Shown: positions 49,761 through 58,812 of the stretch, in pieces | Layout: the number at the start of each line of letters is the position of its first letter | Numbering within the stretch: position 1 is the stretch's first letter | NCBI RefSeq assembly: GCF_008312835.1 | Contig: NZ_VSKS01000012.1 | Location: 124,001-188,000 of the forward strand | Reading direction: 5' to 3' | Origin: Streptomyces marokkonensis | GTDB lineage: Bacteria; Actinomycetota; Actinomycetes; Streptomycetales; Streptomycetaceae | Length of the DNA stretch: 64,000 nt | Position numbers and translations under genes: made by a program | Notes under the pieces: model-generated | The model's input: the letters and a program-made list of their open reading frames with translations, nothing else | What the model was told of the DNA's origin: nothing | Database searches by the model: none

Positions 49761-49813
49761 CTTGACGAAATGGTCAAGCTGCTTGAATATATGGTCAACT
49801 TACTTGACCATTT
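49761..49813. promoter_or_regulatory. Cluster of GTCAAG/CTTGAC half-sites (MarR operators)
   Basis: CTTGAC-n6-GTCAAG (49761-49778) and ATGGTCAA-n5-TTGACCAT (49791-49811) are two perfect inverted repeats. In addition AAATGGTCAAG (49768-49778) and CTTGACCATTT (49803-49813) are exact complements. The stretch is AT-rich and lies between divergent MarR and cupin genes. Confidence 0.65.
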
Positions 49814-49826
49814 TCGGAGGTCCGCC

Positions 49827-50201
49827 ATGCCCGTCGTCCGCCCGTCCGAAGCCGTCGTCCACGAGATGCACGGCGCCCGCTTCGTCTCGTACGCCACCCC
49901 GTCGACCGGCAGCAGGGAGCTGTGCGCCTGGCGGGGCGAGATCCCCGCGGGCACCCGGGCGCCCGCGCACACCGTCAGCCGGGAGGAGATCTTCCATCTG
50001 CTCGACGGCGAACTGCTGATCACCCTCGACGGCACCGTCCACCGGGTCACCGCCGGCGACACGGTGATCATCAACCCCGGCGCGACCCTCGCCGTCGAGA
50101 ACCCGACCACCGAGGTCGCCGTCTCCTGGGTCACCACGTCCCACGGCCTGGAGGCGACCCTGGCCGACGGCACCCGCATCGTGCCGCCGTGGGCCAACTG
50201 A
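49827..50201 (+). CDS. Cupin-domain protein
   Basis: A 124-residue single cupin: PAHTVSREEIFHLLDGELLITLDG (motif 1 with His and Glu metal ligands) and AGDTVIINPGATLAVENP (motif 2). The second-motif His is not conserved (AVEN), so metal binding may be weakened. The ATG has GGAGG 6 bases upstream. It is controlled by the divergent MarR, and could bind or degrade the MarR ligand; substrate unknown. Confidence 0.87.
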   Translation: MPVVRPSEAVVHEMHGARFVSYATPSTGSRELCAWRGEIPAGTRAPAHTVSREEIFHLLDGELLITLDGTVHRVTAGDTVIINPGATLAVENPTTEVAVSWVTTSHGLEATLADGTRIVPPWAN

Positions 50202-50212
50202 GCCGGCGCCCC

Positions 50213-51252
50213 TCAGGCGGCCAGCGTGCCCGGCATCACCGCGCGGGGGCCGAACTTCGCCCGCGCGCGGTCCGCGACCTCCTCGATCCTGCGCACCTTC
50301 TCGTCCACCGGGTCGAAGGTGAGCTGGTGGGAGGCCTGCTCGGCGGGGTCGAGCCCCTCCGCGCGCAGCGCGATCGCGCGCACCCGGGCGCGCTGCAGAC
50401 CGAGCGCCTCGTACAGGCCGTACGCCGCCCTGGTGAGCGCGGCCGAGTGGGCGGTCGGCTCGGGGAGGGTGCGGGTCCGGGTGGTGGCGGTGGGGGTCCC
50501 CCGCTCATGGGGGTCCCCCCGCTCGAGCGAAGTCGAGAGTGGGGGAGAAGCCGAGAGTGGGGGAGGTCGGCGTAGCGCACGGTGAGGGTGAGGCTCCGGC
50601 AGACCTTGCCGAGGGCACGCAGCCGGGCGCCCAGTTCCCCGGCCGCCGAGAGCAGGGCGCGGCGGTGCCGGCCGGGGTCCAGCTCGTCGCGGGTGAAGGG
50701 GCGTTCGGTGGCCAGGGACCTGGAGACGGCGTTCGGGACGACCCGTCCGCGGTCGACGCCGTTCGCCCTCTCGTGCAGTTCGCGCCCGGCCCTGGCGCCC
50801 ACCAGCCGCTGGAGCGTGGGCAGGGGGGCGGCGGCGACCCGGCCCAGGGTGTCGAGGCCGTACTCGCACAGGGTGCGGGCGGTCCTGGTGCCGACGCCGG
50901 GCAGCGCGGCGACGGGCCGGCCGGCCAGGAAGCCCCGCACCTCGTCCCCGGCCACCGCGCGGGTCAGCCCCGGACGGGCGTCCCGCAGGGCCATGCGGGC
51001 CACCATCGGGCCCGGCCCGGCGCCGATCACGCAGTCGACGCCGTGCAGGGCGAGGGCGCGCACCCGGATCACCGCGGCCAGTTCGAGGGCGGTGCGCCCG
51101 AAGTACCGTTCGGCGCCGCGCAGATCGGCCAGCGCCCCGTCCGGCGGCAGGGCCTGGACGACGGGGGTGAACTCCTCCAGCAGGCCGAGGAGCCCCGGCA
51201 GGGCGGCCTCGTACATCGGAGGCAGCTGGAAACGTACGCAGAGAATGGTCAT
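50213..51252 (-). pseudogene. imuB: ImuB-like Y-family polymerase homologue, frame-disrupted by a repeat element
   Basis: The N-terminal ~229 residues (MTILCVRFQLPPMYEAALPG ... LPGVGTRTARTLCEYGL, then LTLTVRYAD) read as a Y-family polymerase fold without the catalytic DxD: the usual Asp of the first motif is Arg7 (LCVRFQL). That is the ImuB situation, a non-catalytic partner of DnaE2. After Asp229 a GC-rich repeat (50490-50565) intervenes. The natural C-terminus (TTTRTRTLPEPTAHSAAL ... DPVDEKVRRIEEVADRARAKFGPRAV) continues only in another frame. So the little-finger and tail part is lost unless ribosomes shift. ATG 51252 has GGGGAG and overlaps the dnaE2 stop (ATGA). A sequencing error is possible but the repeat itself is clear. 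Confidence 0.75.
50490..50565. repeat. GC-rich palindromic repeat element inserted in imuB
   Basis: About 76 bases. GGGGGTCCCCC occurs at 50492-50502 and again at 50509-50519. Then comes CCCCCCGCTCGAGCG. Then the 18-base unit AAGYCGAGAGTGGGGGAG follows twice in tandem (50530-50547, 50548-50565, one mismatch). I recognise GGGGGTCCCCCCGCTCGAG...GAGAGTGGGGGAG as a common dispersed Streptomyces palindrome, from memory. It sits exactly where the imuB frame breaks. Confidence 0.7.
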
Positions 51253-54200
51253 CCCGCACTCCCCGGACTCCGGTGCCACAACTTCCTTCCCACCGCGGGC
51301 CCTTCGCCCGCCGGGCGCAGATCGGCCCAGGGGTGCATCTCGTACCCCGTGGGCATGCGGATCGTCCTGTCCTCCATCGGGTCCCGGGCCGCGGAACCGG
51401 CCGGTGCGGGCCGTCCGTCCGAACCGGCGAGCCGCCTGCGGGCCGGGCCGTCGCCGTCCTCACCGGCGGCCCCGGAGCCGGCGGCCCCGGAGCCGGCGGG
51501 CTCGGCAAGCCGGGCGGCGACGCCCTCCAGGCCCTCCTCCCGGCGGATCTCCAGCAGGTCGGCGAGGTTCCAGGCGGCGGAGCCGACCACGCTGAGGCTG
51601 CGCGGGCCGCGGCGCTGCACCACCCCGCGCACCAGCAGCAGCCAGGAGTGGAAGACGGTGTGGGCGCAGGCGTCGTGGGAGTCGTCGAAGAAGGCGAGGT
51701 CCACCAGGCCCGTGCCGTCGTCCAGGGTGGAGAAGATGACCCGCTTGCCGGAGCGGATGGGCGGGGTCTGGGTGGCCGCCTTGGCGCCCGCGACCAGCAC
51801 GGTGTCCCCGTGCCGGGCCTCGCGCAGCCGCCGTGCGGAGACCACGCCCAGCTCCTCGAGGAAGGCGCCGTGGTCGTCCATCAGATGGCGTGAGGCGTCC
51901 ATGGACAGCACGCCCAGTTCGGCGCTGAGCCTCTCCGACGGGGTGAGGTCGGGCAGCCCGGCCGGGGCGGTCCTCCGGCCGCCGGACAGGGGGAGCTGGT
52001 CGCCGCGTCCGCCGCGGGCGCCCCGGTGCAGTTCGGTCAGGTGCAGTTGCAGGTCGCGCCGGTTGGCGCCGAACGCGTCCAGCGCGCCGACCTGGGCGAG
52101 GCGTCCGGCGAGCGGGCGGCTGGGGCGGGCCCGCTCCCAGAAGTCGAGCAGTGAGGCGTACGGCTGCCCCTCGGCGATCCGGGCGGCCTCGGCCTCGCTG
52201 ATGCCGTGCACGTCGGAGAGCGCAAGTCGCAGGCCCCACGCCTCCGGCACCTCCGGCTCCTTCGATCCCTTTGATTCAGACACCAGTTCGATCCTGTGTG
52301 CGACCCCCGACTTGTTCACGTCCAGCGGCAGCACCGGCACCCCGCGCCGCCGCGCGTCCGCCAGCAGCAGCCGCTTCGGGTACATCCCGGGATCGTGGGT
52401 GAGCAACCCCGCGTAGAAGGCGGCCGGGTGGTGCGCCTTCAGCCACGCCGACTGGTACGTCGGTACGGCGAAGGCGACCGCGTGCGCCTTGCAGAAGCCG
52501 TAGGACCCGAAGGCCTCGACGATCTCCCAGGTGCGACGAATCGTTTCCGCGTCATAGCCGCGGGCCGCCGCGTGCTGCGCGAACCAGACCTTGATCCGCG
52601 CCTGCGACTCCGGGTCGGACAGCCCGCGCCGCACCCGGTCCGCCTCGCCGCGTCCGCAGCCGGTCAGGGTGGCCACGATGTCGATGACCTGCTCGTGGAA
52701 GACGACGACCCCGTACGTCCCCTTCAGCGGCTCCTCCAGGTCCGGGTGCGGATAGCGCACCGGCGCCCGTCCGTGCCGCGCCTCGATGAACGGCCGCACC
52801 ATGTCGGCGGCGACCGGCCCGGGCCGGAAGAGGGAGATGTCGACGACCAGGTCGTGGAACGTGGCCGGCTGGAGCCGCCCCACCAGGTCCCGCTGGCCCG
52901 GCGACTCGATCTGGAAGCAGCCGAGCGTCTCGGTGGACCGGATGAGCCCGTACGTCGCCGGGTCGCCCTCCGGCACCGCGTCCAGGTCGATCCGCTCCCC
53001 CGTCGCCCGCTCCACCTCGGTGACCGCGTGCGCCATCGCCGACTGCATCCGCACGCCCAGCACATCGAGCTTGAGCAGCCCGAGGTCCTCGACGTCGTCC
53101 TTGTCGAACTGCGCCATGGGGAAGCCCTCGCCGCTGGTCGGCACGACCGGCGTACGGGTCAGCAGCGAGGCGTCGGACAGCAGTACGCCGCAGGGGTGCA
53201 TGGCGATGCCGCGCGGGAGCGCGTCGAGGGCTTCCACCAGCTCCCACAGCCTGCCGTACTTCTCCTTCTCCCCCGCCAGTTCCCGCAGTTCGGGCAGTTC
53301 CTCGAGCGCCGCGCGGGCGTCGCGGGCGCGGATGTGCGGGAAGGACTTGGCGATCCGGTCGATCTCGGCCGGGTCCATGGACAGCGCCGCACCGACGTCA
53401 CGGACGGCGTGGCGCACCCGGTACGTCTCCGGCATGGCGACCGTGGCGACCCGCTCGGTGCCGAACCGGTCGATGATCGCGCGGTAGACCTCCAGCCGCC
53501 GGGCGGACTCCACGTCGATGTCGATGTCGGGCAGCACGACGCGCTCCTTGGACAGGAAGCGTTCCATCAGCAGCCCGTGCGCCACCGGGTCGGCGTGCGC
53601 GATGCCGAGGAGGTGGTTGACCAGGGAGCCGGCGCCGGAGCCGCGCGCGGCGACCCGGATGCCCATGTCCCGCACGTCGTCGACGACCTGGGAGACGGTC
53701 AGGAAGTAGGAGGCGAAACCGTGGTGGGCGATGATGTCCAGCTCGTGGTGCATCCGCTCCCAGTACTCGAGGCGGCCGGCGTAGCCGCGCAGCACCATGC
53801 CCGCCGCCGCCCGGGAGGCCAGCGTCCGCTGGGCGGTGCGGCGGCCCGCGCCGACGAGGTGCGGCTCGGGGAAGTGGACGCTGCCCATGCCGAGGTCGTC
53901 CTCGGGGTCGACCCGGCACTCCGCGGCCGTGGCCCGCGTCTGTTCGAGGAGCCGGAGGGCGGCCTCGCGCCGGAAGCCCGCGGCCGCCACGATCCGCTCG
54001 GCCGCCTCCAGCATGGCGCCCCGGTCCTTGAGCCAGGCCTCTCCCGAGTCCAGCCCTCGGGCCGGGTCGACGGGGACCAGCCTGCGGGCGGCGTCCAGTA
54101 CGTCGGCGACCGGGCCGAGACCGGGGTCGGCGTAGCGGACGGCGTTGCTGAGGACGGGCCGGACGTGCTGTTCGGCGGCGAAGCCGAGGGTGCGGGCGGC

Positions 54201-54806
54201 CAGCCGCAGGGAGCCGGGTCCCGTGCCCTCGCGTCCGTGCCAGACGGCCTCCAGGCGCAGGGCGTCGCCGTAGACCTCCCGCCAGGGGGCGAGCAGCCGG
54301 GCGGCGCGGTCGGGACGGCCCGCGGCGAGGGCGCGGCCGACGTCGGAGTCGGGGCCGAGGAGGACGGTCAGGCCGTCGGCGTGGTTGGCGTCCCAGGTCA
54401 GCAGCGGGAGCCCGTCATGGGTGTGGGCGGCGGAGACCAGGCGGCACAGGTCGGCCCAGCCGCGGGCGCCGTCCCGGGCGAGGAAGGTGACACGGGGTGC
54501 CGACTCGTCGATGAAGGCACCGCCGCGCACCGGGGTGCGGCGCCTGTCCCGCCGTACGGACCCGTCCCCGCCCGCCGGGGAGGTCGCGGGAGCCGCCACC
54601 GCGAGGTCCGCGCCGAACAGCGGGCGGACGCCGGCCCCGGCGCAGGCCTTGGCGAAGCGGACGGACCCGGCGAGGGTGTCGCGGTCGGTGAGGGCGAGGG
54701 CGTCCATGCCCCGCTCCGAGGCGCGCTCGGCCAGCCGTTCCGGGTGGGAGGCGCCGTAGCGCAGGGAGAACCCGGAGACGGTGTGCAGATGCGTGAAACC
54801 CGGCAC
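51249..54806 (-). CDS. dnaE2: Error-prone DNA polymerase III alpha subunit DnaE2
   Basis: A 1185-residue C-family polymerase for damage-tolerant, mutagenic synthesis. The PHP domain opens with FTHLHTVSGFSLRYGASHPE. The palm contains ARGSGAGSLVNHLLG and the catalytic Asp cluster LPDIDIDVE, followed by FQIESPGQR and YGVVVFHEQVI. Helix-hairpin and OB domains follow (VIFSTLDDGTGLVDLAFF). I choose GTG 54806, giving MPGFTHLHTVSG, because GGGAGG lies 5 bases upstream; the longer frame to 54863 would place the SOS box inside the gene. A LexA box is 36 bases upstream. The stop overlaps imuB by 4 bases, forming a dnaE2-imuB mutagenesis operon; no imuA-like gene is seen. Confidence 0.93.
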   Translation of the reverse strand: MPGFTHLHTVSGFSLRYGASHPERLAERASERGMDALALTDRDTLAGSVRFAKACAGAGVRPLFGADLAVAAPATSPAGGDGSVRRDRRRTPVRGGAFIDESAPRVTFLARDGARGWADLCRLVSAAHTHDGLPLLTWDANHADGLTVLLGPDSDVGRALAAGRPDRAARLLAPWREVYGDALRLEAVWHGREGTGPGSLRLAARTLGFAAEQHVRPVLSNAVRYADPGLGPVADVLDAARRLVPVDPARGLDSGEAWLKDRGAMLEAAERIVAAAGFRREAALRLLEQTRATAAECRVDPEDDLGMGSVHFPEPHLVGAGRRTAQRTLASRAAAGMVLRGYAGRLEYWERMHHELDIIAHHGFASYFLTVSQVVDDVRDMGIRVAARGSGAGSLVNHLLGIAHADPVAHGLLMERFLSKERVVLPDIDIDVESARRLEVYRAIIDRFGTERVATVAMPETYRVRHAVRDVGAALSMDPAEIDRIAKSFPHIRARDARAALEELPELRELAGEKEKYGRLWELVEALDALPRGIAMHPCGVLLSDASLLTRTPVVPTSGEGFPMAQFDKDDVEDLGLLKLDVLGVRMQSAMAHAVTEVERATGERIDLDAVPEGDPATYGLIRSTETLGCFQIESPGQRDLVGRLQPATFHDLVVDISLFRPGPVAADMVRPFIEARHGRAPVRYPHPDLEEPLKGTYGVVVFHEQVIDIVATLTGCGRGEADRVRRGLSDPESQARIKVWFAQHAAARGYDAETIRRTWEIVEAFGSYGFCKAHAVAFAVPTYQSAWLKAHHPAAFYAGLLTHDPGMYPKRLLLADARRRGVPVLPLDVNKSGVAHRIELVSESKGSKEPEVPEAWGLRLALSDVHGISEAEAARIAEGQPYASLLDFWERARPSRPLAGRLAQVGALDAFGANRRDLQLHLTELHRGARGGRGDQLPLSGGRRTAPAGLPDLTPSERLSAELGVLSMDASRHLMDDHGAFLEELGVVSARRLREARHGDTVLVAGAKAATQTPPIRSGKRVIFSTLDDGTGLVDLAFFDDSHDACAHTVFHSWLLLVRGVVQRRGPRSLSVVGSAAWNLADLLEIRREEGLEGVAARLAEPAGSGAAGSGAAGEDGDGPARRRLAGSDGRPAPAGSAARDPMEDRTIRMPTGYEMHPWADLRPAGEGPAVGRKLWHRSPGSAG

Positions 54807-54841
54807 ACGCACCTCCCGCACTCGTGAGCCCCGACCGACTC

Positions 54842-54857
54842 TCGAACGATTGTTCCC
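54842..54857. promoter_or_regulatory. LexA/SOS box of dnaE2
   Basis: TCGAACGATTGTTCCC contains the actinobacterial SOS core GAAC-n4-GTTC, 36 bases upstream of the dnaE2 GTG and near a TATGGT -10 candidate. It predicts DNA-damage induction of the operon. Confidence 0.72.
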
Positions 54858-54959
54858 AGCCACCTCACCCCACCATAGACCAATTTTCGAATGAGTGTGC
54901 GATCACCATTCGGCCCCCTCCCACCTGCGCAAACGGCCGCCCCCCTGGACCGTGGGGGC

Positions 54960-56021
54960 ATGACGCAGAGCGCCGGCGCCGGTACTCGCCCCGGCTCGTT
55001 CCTCAACGAGGTGCGGGACGCCGTCACCCCACGGGCCACCCTGCTCGTACTCGGCGTGATCGCGCTCCAGCTGCTGTTCATCACCTCCTACGTGGGAGCC
55101 CTGCACCATCCGAGGCTGCGGGACGCGCCCTTCGGGGTCGTCGCGCCCCCGGCCGCGGCCGGGCAGGCGGTGACCCGGCTGGAGCGGCTGCCCGGCTCAC
55201 CGCTGGACCCGCGGCCGGTGTCCGACGAGGCCGCCGCCCGCGAGCGGCTCGGGAACCGGGATCTCGACGGCGCCCTGGTCCTCGACCCCGCGGGAACCAC
55301 CGACACGCTGCTGGTCGCCACCGGCGGCGGTACCACGCTGGCCGCCTCGCTGCGGGAGCTCGTCACCGGTCTGGAGAGCTCCGAGGGGCGCGCCCTGCGG
55401 GTCGTCGACGTCGCTCCGGCCTCCGCCCGGGACGCCAACGGCCTCTCGTCCTTCTACGTGGTGGTGGGGTGGTGCGTGGGCGGCTATCTGTGCGCGTCGA
55501 TCCTGGCGATCAGCGCGGGCGCCCGGGCGTCCACCCCGCGCCGCGCGGTGATCCGGCTCGGCACCATGGCCGTGGTCGCGCTCGTCGGCGGACTCGGCGG
55601 CGCCCTCGTCGTCGGACCGGCCCTGGACGCGCTGCCGGGTGATTTCCTGGCCCTGTGGGGGCTGGGCGCGCTGATCACCTTCGCCGTGGGCGCCGCCACG
55701 CTCGCCCTGCAGGCCGTCTTCGGGGTCGTCGGCATCGGCGTGGCCATCCTGCTCGTGGTGATCCTCGGCAACCCGAGCGCGGGCGGGGCACTGCCGCCGC
55801 CGCTGCTCCCGCCGTTCTGGGCGGCCATCGGTCCGGCGCTGCCGCCGGGCGCGGGCACCTGGACGGCCCGCTCGATCGCGTACTTCGGGGGCAGCGCGGT
55901 GACCGCCCCGCTGCTGATCCTGTCGGCGTGGGCCGTGGCGGGGACCGCCGTCACCCTGCTGATGGCGGCACTGCGGCGGAAACGGGCGGGCACGGAAGCA
56001 CGGCCCGCGCCCGGCTCGTGA
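54960..56021 (+). CDS. Multi-pass membrane protein (YhgE/Pip or ABC-2-like)
   Basis: A 353-residue protein: a first helix (TLLVLGVIALQLLFITSYVGAL), a ~130-residue extracytoplasmic domain (FGVVAPPAAAGQAV ... GTTDTLLVATGGGTTLAASL), then about five helices (FYVVVGWCVGGYLCASILAI and others) and a basic tail. This matches the YhgE/Pip-type or DUF3533 layout. Its role is unknown, possibly export or virulence-type secretion. I use ATG 54960 after GTGGGGGC; 54891 is a longer alternative. It is divergent from dnaE2. Confidence 0.78.
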   Translation: MTQSAGAGTRPGSFLNEVRDAVTPRATLLVLGVIALQLLFITSYVGALHHPRLRDAPFGVVAPPAAAGQAVTRLERLPGSPLDPRPVSDEAAARERLGNRDLDGALVLDPAGTTDTLLVATGGGTTLAASLRELVTGLESSEGRALRVVDVAPASARDANGLSSFYVVVGWCVGGYLCASILAISAGARASTPRRAVIRLGTMAVVALVGGLGGALVVGPALDALPGDFLALWGLGALITFAVGAATLALQAVFGVVGIGVAILLVVILGNPSAGGALPPPLLPPFWAAIGPALPPGAGTWTARSIAYFGGSAVTAPLLILSAWAVAGTAVTLLMAALRRKRAGTEARPAPGS

Positions 56022-56079
56022 CCACGCGGACGTCCCGCCCCTCCGCGGCGGAGGGACGGGACGTCGTGGCGGAGCGCGC

Positions 56080-57162
56080 TCAGCCGATCTGCGTACCGGT
56101 GGCCGACAGGGCCTCCGTCACCGGCTGGAAGAAGGTCTCGCCGCCCGAGGTGCAGTCGCCGCTGCCGCCGGAGGTGAGGCCGACCGCCTTGTCGCCCGAG
56201 AAGAGCGAGCCGCCGCTGTCGCCGGGCTCGGCGCACACGTCGGTCTGGATCAGACCGTTGACGATGTCGCCGTTGCCGTAGTTCACGGTGGCGTCCAGGC
56301 CGGTGACCGCGCCGGAGTGCACCTGGGTGGTGGAACCGCTGCGGGTGACCTGCATGCCGACGGTGGCCTCGGCGGCGCCGGAGATCGCCTGCGTGGAGCC
56401 GTCGTAGAGGTTCACCTCGCTCGGGTGGGCCACGTCCGCGGTGTACTTGACCAGGCCGTAGTCGTCGCCCGGGAAGCTGGACGCCGCGTTCTCGCCGATC
56501 ACGTTGCCCGAGGAGTCCGACCAGGTGGAGATGCCCTCGGTGCAGTGCCCGGCGGTCAGGAAGTGCGGCTCGCCGCCCTTGGTCACGTTGAAGCCGAGCG
56601 AGCAGCGCCCGCCGTCGCCGGTGATGGCGTCGCCGCCCGCGACGAAGGGCTTGTACTCCCCCTTGGTCCGCTGGAGTTCGGCCTTGGCGCCCAGCGAGTC
56701 GACGACCTTCGCCAGCTTGGCCCACTCGGCCTCGGAGACGGTGCGGTCCGCGGTGACGACGACCTTGTTGGTGGTCGGGTCGGTCACCCAGGAGGTGCCC
56801 GGGATGGTGGCGTCCTGCTTGAGGGTGGTGTGCGCGCTCTTCAGCTCGGCGAGGGAGTTCGCCACGACTCTCGCCTCGGCGCCGGCCGACTCGACGGCCT
56901 CGGCGGCGGCCTCGTCGAGCACGTTCACCACGAGGCTCTTGCTCTTCGCGTCGTAGTACGTTCCCGCCGCGTCGGCGCCCAGGTCCTGGGCGAGCGTCGA
57001 GGCGAGCTTTCCGGCCGCCTGGACCGAGAGGGTCCGGGGCGTCGCGTCCGCCGGAACCTCGCTGGCGTTCGCAGTCTGGAAGGTGACCGCGCCGGCGGCC
57101 AGTGCGGCGATGCCCGCACCCGCCATGACCGAACGTCGCCTGGGTATGCGTCGGTGCTTCAA
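56080..57162 (-). CDS. Secreted streptogrisin-like serine protease (S1E)
   Basis: A 360-residue prepro-protease. N-terminal signal with basic RRIPRRRS then hydrophobic [16 protein letters not shown]; a long propeptide to about residue 174; mature domain from [20 protein letters not shown]. Catalytic triad His206 (LTAGHC), Asp234 (DDYGLVKY) and Ser316 (GDSGGSL); Cys pairs as in streptogrisins. The start is TTG 57162, with AGGAGG 7 bases upstream. The propeptide is longer than in the neighbouring protease, placing it nearer SGPD/SAM-P20-like members. It lies downstream of the sprB-like gene but beyond a strong terminator, so it has its own promoter. Confidence 0.92.
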   Translation of the reverse strand: MKHRRIPRRRSVMAGAGIAALAAGAVTFQTANASEVPADATPRTLSVQAAGKLASTLAQDLGADAAGTYYDAKSKSLVVNVLDEAAAEAVESAGAEARVVANSLAELKSAHTTLKQDATIPGTSWVTDPTTNKVVVTADRTVSEAEWAKLAKVVDSLGAKAELQRTKGEYKPFVAGGDAITGDGGRCSLGFNVTKGGEPHFLTAGHCTEGISTWSDSSGNVIGENAASSFPGDDYGLVKYTADVAHPSEVNLYDGSTQAISGAAEATVGMQVTRSGSTTQVHSGAVTGLDATVNYGNGDIVNGLIQTDVCAEPGDSGGSLFSGDKAVGLTSGGSGDCTSGGETFFQPVTEALSATGTQIG

Positions 57163-57487
57163 CTCACGTCCTCCTGTGGGGGGACGGCCCGGGAGGTTGT
57201 GGGGACCTCTCCGGACCGGAAGGCGTACGGCCACGGGGGCGGCGCACAACAAAAGCCACGCCCGTGCCGGTTGAACGGCGCCTACTCTTCCGAACCCCAC
57301 AGGGAGCACACAAGGTCGACTTCAGGACGCGCGTACGGCAACAGCCGTGCGCCCCCTATGTCCTGACAGGTCATGGACACGCAGGACGGTTCACACTGCA
57401 AACGTTACGAGGCGGTAACCGGTGGTGCGGTTCACGGAATCCGCGCCTGGCTTGAAATAGGCCCTCTGGATCCGGGCACACGAAACG

Positions 57488-57523
57488 ACGAACCCCCGCA
57501 CGCGGTTGCGTGCGGGGGTTCGT
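57488..57523 (-). terminator. 16-base perfect terminator after the sprB-like gene
   Basis: ACGAACCCCCGCACGC and GCGTGCGGGGGTTCGT pair perfectly around a 4-base loop, 44 bases past the protease stop codon on the reverse strand, followed by CGTTTCGTGTG. Confidence 0.8.
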
Positions 57524-57566
57524 CTGCAGGCGGAACCAGTGGGACCGGTGGTGCGCGGAGCCGGTC

Positions 57567-58475
57567 CTAGTAGACGCTGACCCCGTAGGCGCTCAGGGCC
57601 TCGGTCACCGGCTGGAAGAAGGTCGTGCCGCCGGAGGAGCAGTTGCCGCTGCCGCCGGAGGTCAGACCGTACGCGGTGCCGTTGCTGCCGTAGAGCGAAC
57701 CGCCGGAGTCGCCGGGCTCGGCGCAGACCGTGGTCTGGATGAGGCCGTAGACGACGTCGCCGCCACCGTAGTTGACGGTCGCGTTGAGGGCGGTGACCCG
57801 GCCGCTGTGGGTGCCCGTGGTGGAGCCGTCACGGATGACGGTGGTGCCCACGCTCGGGGTGGCCGCGCGGGTGATGTCCACGCCGTTCGCGGTGCCGGGC
57901 TTGCTCACCGAGGAGTTGGTGTACCGGACGATGCCGTAGTCGTTGCCCGGGAAGCTGGAGCCGGCCGTCGAGCCGAGCACCGTGGTGCGGCTGGAGTTGG
58001 AGTACCAGGTGCCCGCGCCCTGGGTGCAGTGACCGGCGGTCAGGAAGTACTGGACGCCACTGCTGCTGCGGACGTTGAAGCCGAGGGAGCAGCGGCCGCT
58101 GTTCGAGTAGATGGCGTCGCCGCCCTGGATGAGCTTGGTGAACTTGCCCGGGGTGCGCTTGATGGTGATCGCCCCGGCGTCGTCCCCGGCCTGCCGCTTG
58201 ATCTTGTTGATCTCGGCCTGGGAGACGGTGCTGTCGACGGTGACGAGCACCCGGTTGGTCTTGCTGTCGACGGCCCAGGCGGTGCCGGGAACGTCGGCCT
58301 TCAGCACCGAGCCGCTGACGCTCTTGAGCTCGGCGGAGCTGAAGGTGGTGGGGGTGTCGGCCGCGTTCGCGCTGGGGATCGCGATCGCGGCAGCGGCGAC
58401 GAGGCCGGCGGATACGGCGGTCAGCCGAGTCCGTCTCGAGATGCCGCTACGGGGGGTGGTGCGCTTGATCCTCAC
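57567..58475 (-). CDS. sprB: Streptogrisin B-like secreted serine protease
   Basis: A 302-residue prepro-enzyme very close to S. griseus protease B (299 residues). Signal peptide about 1-39, propeptide to ~115, mature enzyme from [20 protein letters not shown]. Triad His149, Asp179, Ser257 ([11 protein letters not shown]). The C-terminus [20 protein letters not shown] matches SGPB from memory. It digests protein on the outside; the propeptide guides folding and is self-cleaved. GTG 58475 has GGAGG 8 bases upstream. A TGGCGAGTAT site 117 bases upstream fits the AdpA consensus, as expected for a development-linked protease. Confidence 0.93.
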   Translation of the reverse strand: MRIKRTTPRSGISRRTRLTAVSAGLVAAAAIAIPSANAADTPTTFSSAELKSVSGSVLKADVPGTAWAVDSKTNRVLVTVDSTVSQAEINKIKRQAGDDAGAITIKRTPGKFTKLIQGGDAIYSNSGRCSLGFNVRSSSGVQYFLTAGHCTQGAGTWYSNSSRTTVLGSTAGSSFPGNDYGIVRYTNSSVSKPGTANGVDITRAATPSVGTTVIRDGSTTGTHSGRVTALNATVNYGGGDVVYGLIQTTVCAEPGDSGGSLYGSNGTAYGLTSGGSGNCSSGGTTFFQPVTEALSAYGVSVY

Positions 58476-58591
58476 TTCTCGTTCCTCCACAAAGGAAGTA
58501 GGGGGCCCTCGTGGGGTTGTGGGCCCGTGAGGCGCAGCCAGTGGACCGAGTGCCCGGATTCCGAACACGCCGTGCCCCTGACAAGCGCTGG

Positions 58592-58601
58592 TGGCGAGTA
58601 T
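58592..58601. promoter_or_regulatory. AdpA-type site TGGCGAGTAT
   Basis: A full match to the published AdpA consensus TGGCSNGWWY, 117 bases upstream of the streptogrisin-like start. In S. griseus, AdpA activates the sprA, sprB and sprD protease genes. Confidence 0.45.
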
Positions 58602-58812
58602 TCGGCCGACCGACCGTTCGGCGCAAGGGTGTCTTTTGGCCGTCAACCTTTGAACCATGTAGGAGATTTGATCCGCGCACGACAGCGCATTACCAGCGGT
58701 CACACCCGCCTGACGACCGGTCGAACAGCCGCACGGTGTCCGGAATTCGCCCCTCCGAATACCGTGCCGGCACCCCACCGCCGCCCCGCCGGCGCCCGCC
58801 CGCGGACGCGGC

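Noticed and set aside
52296-54827. 843-codon + strand frame opposite dnaE2
   Set aside because: Antisense shadow typical of high-GC genes; dnaE2 motifs are unequivocal on the other strand.
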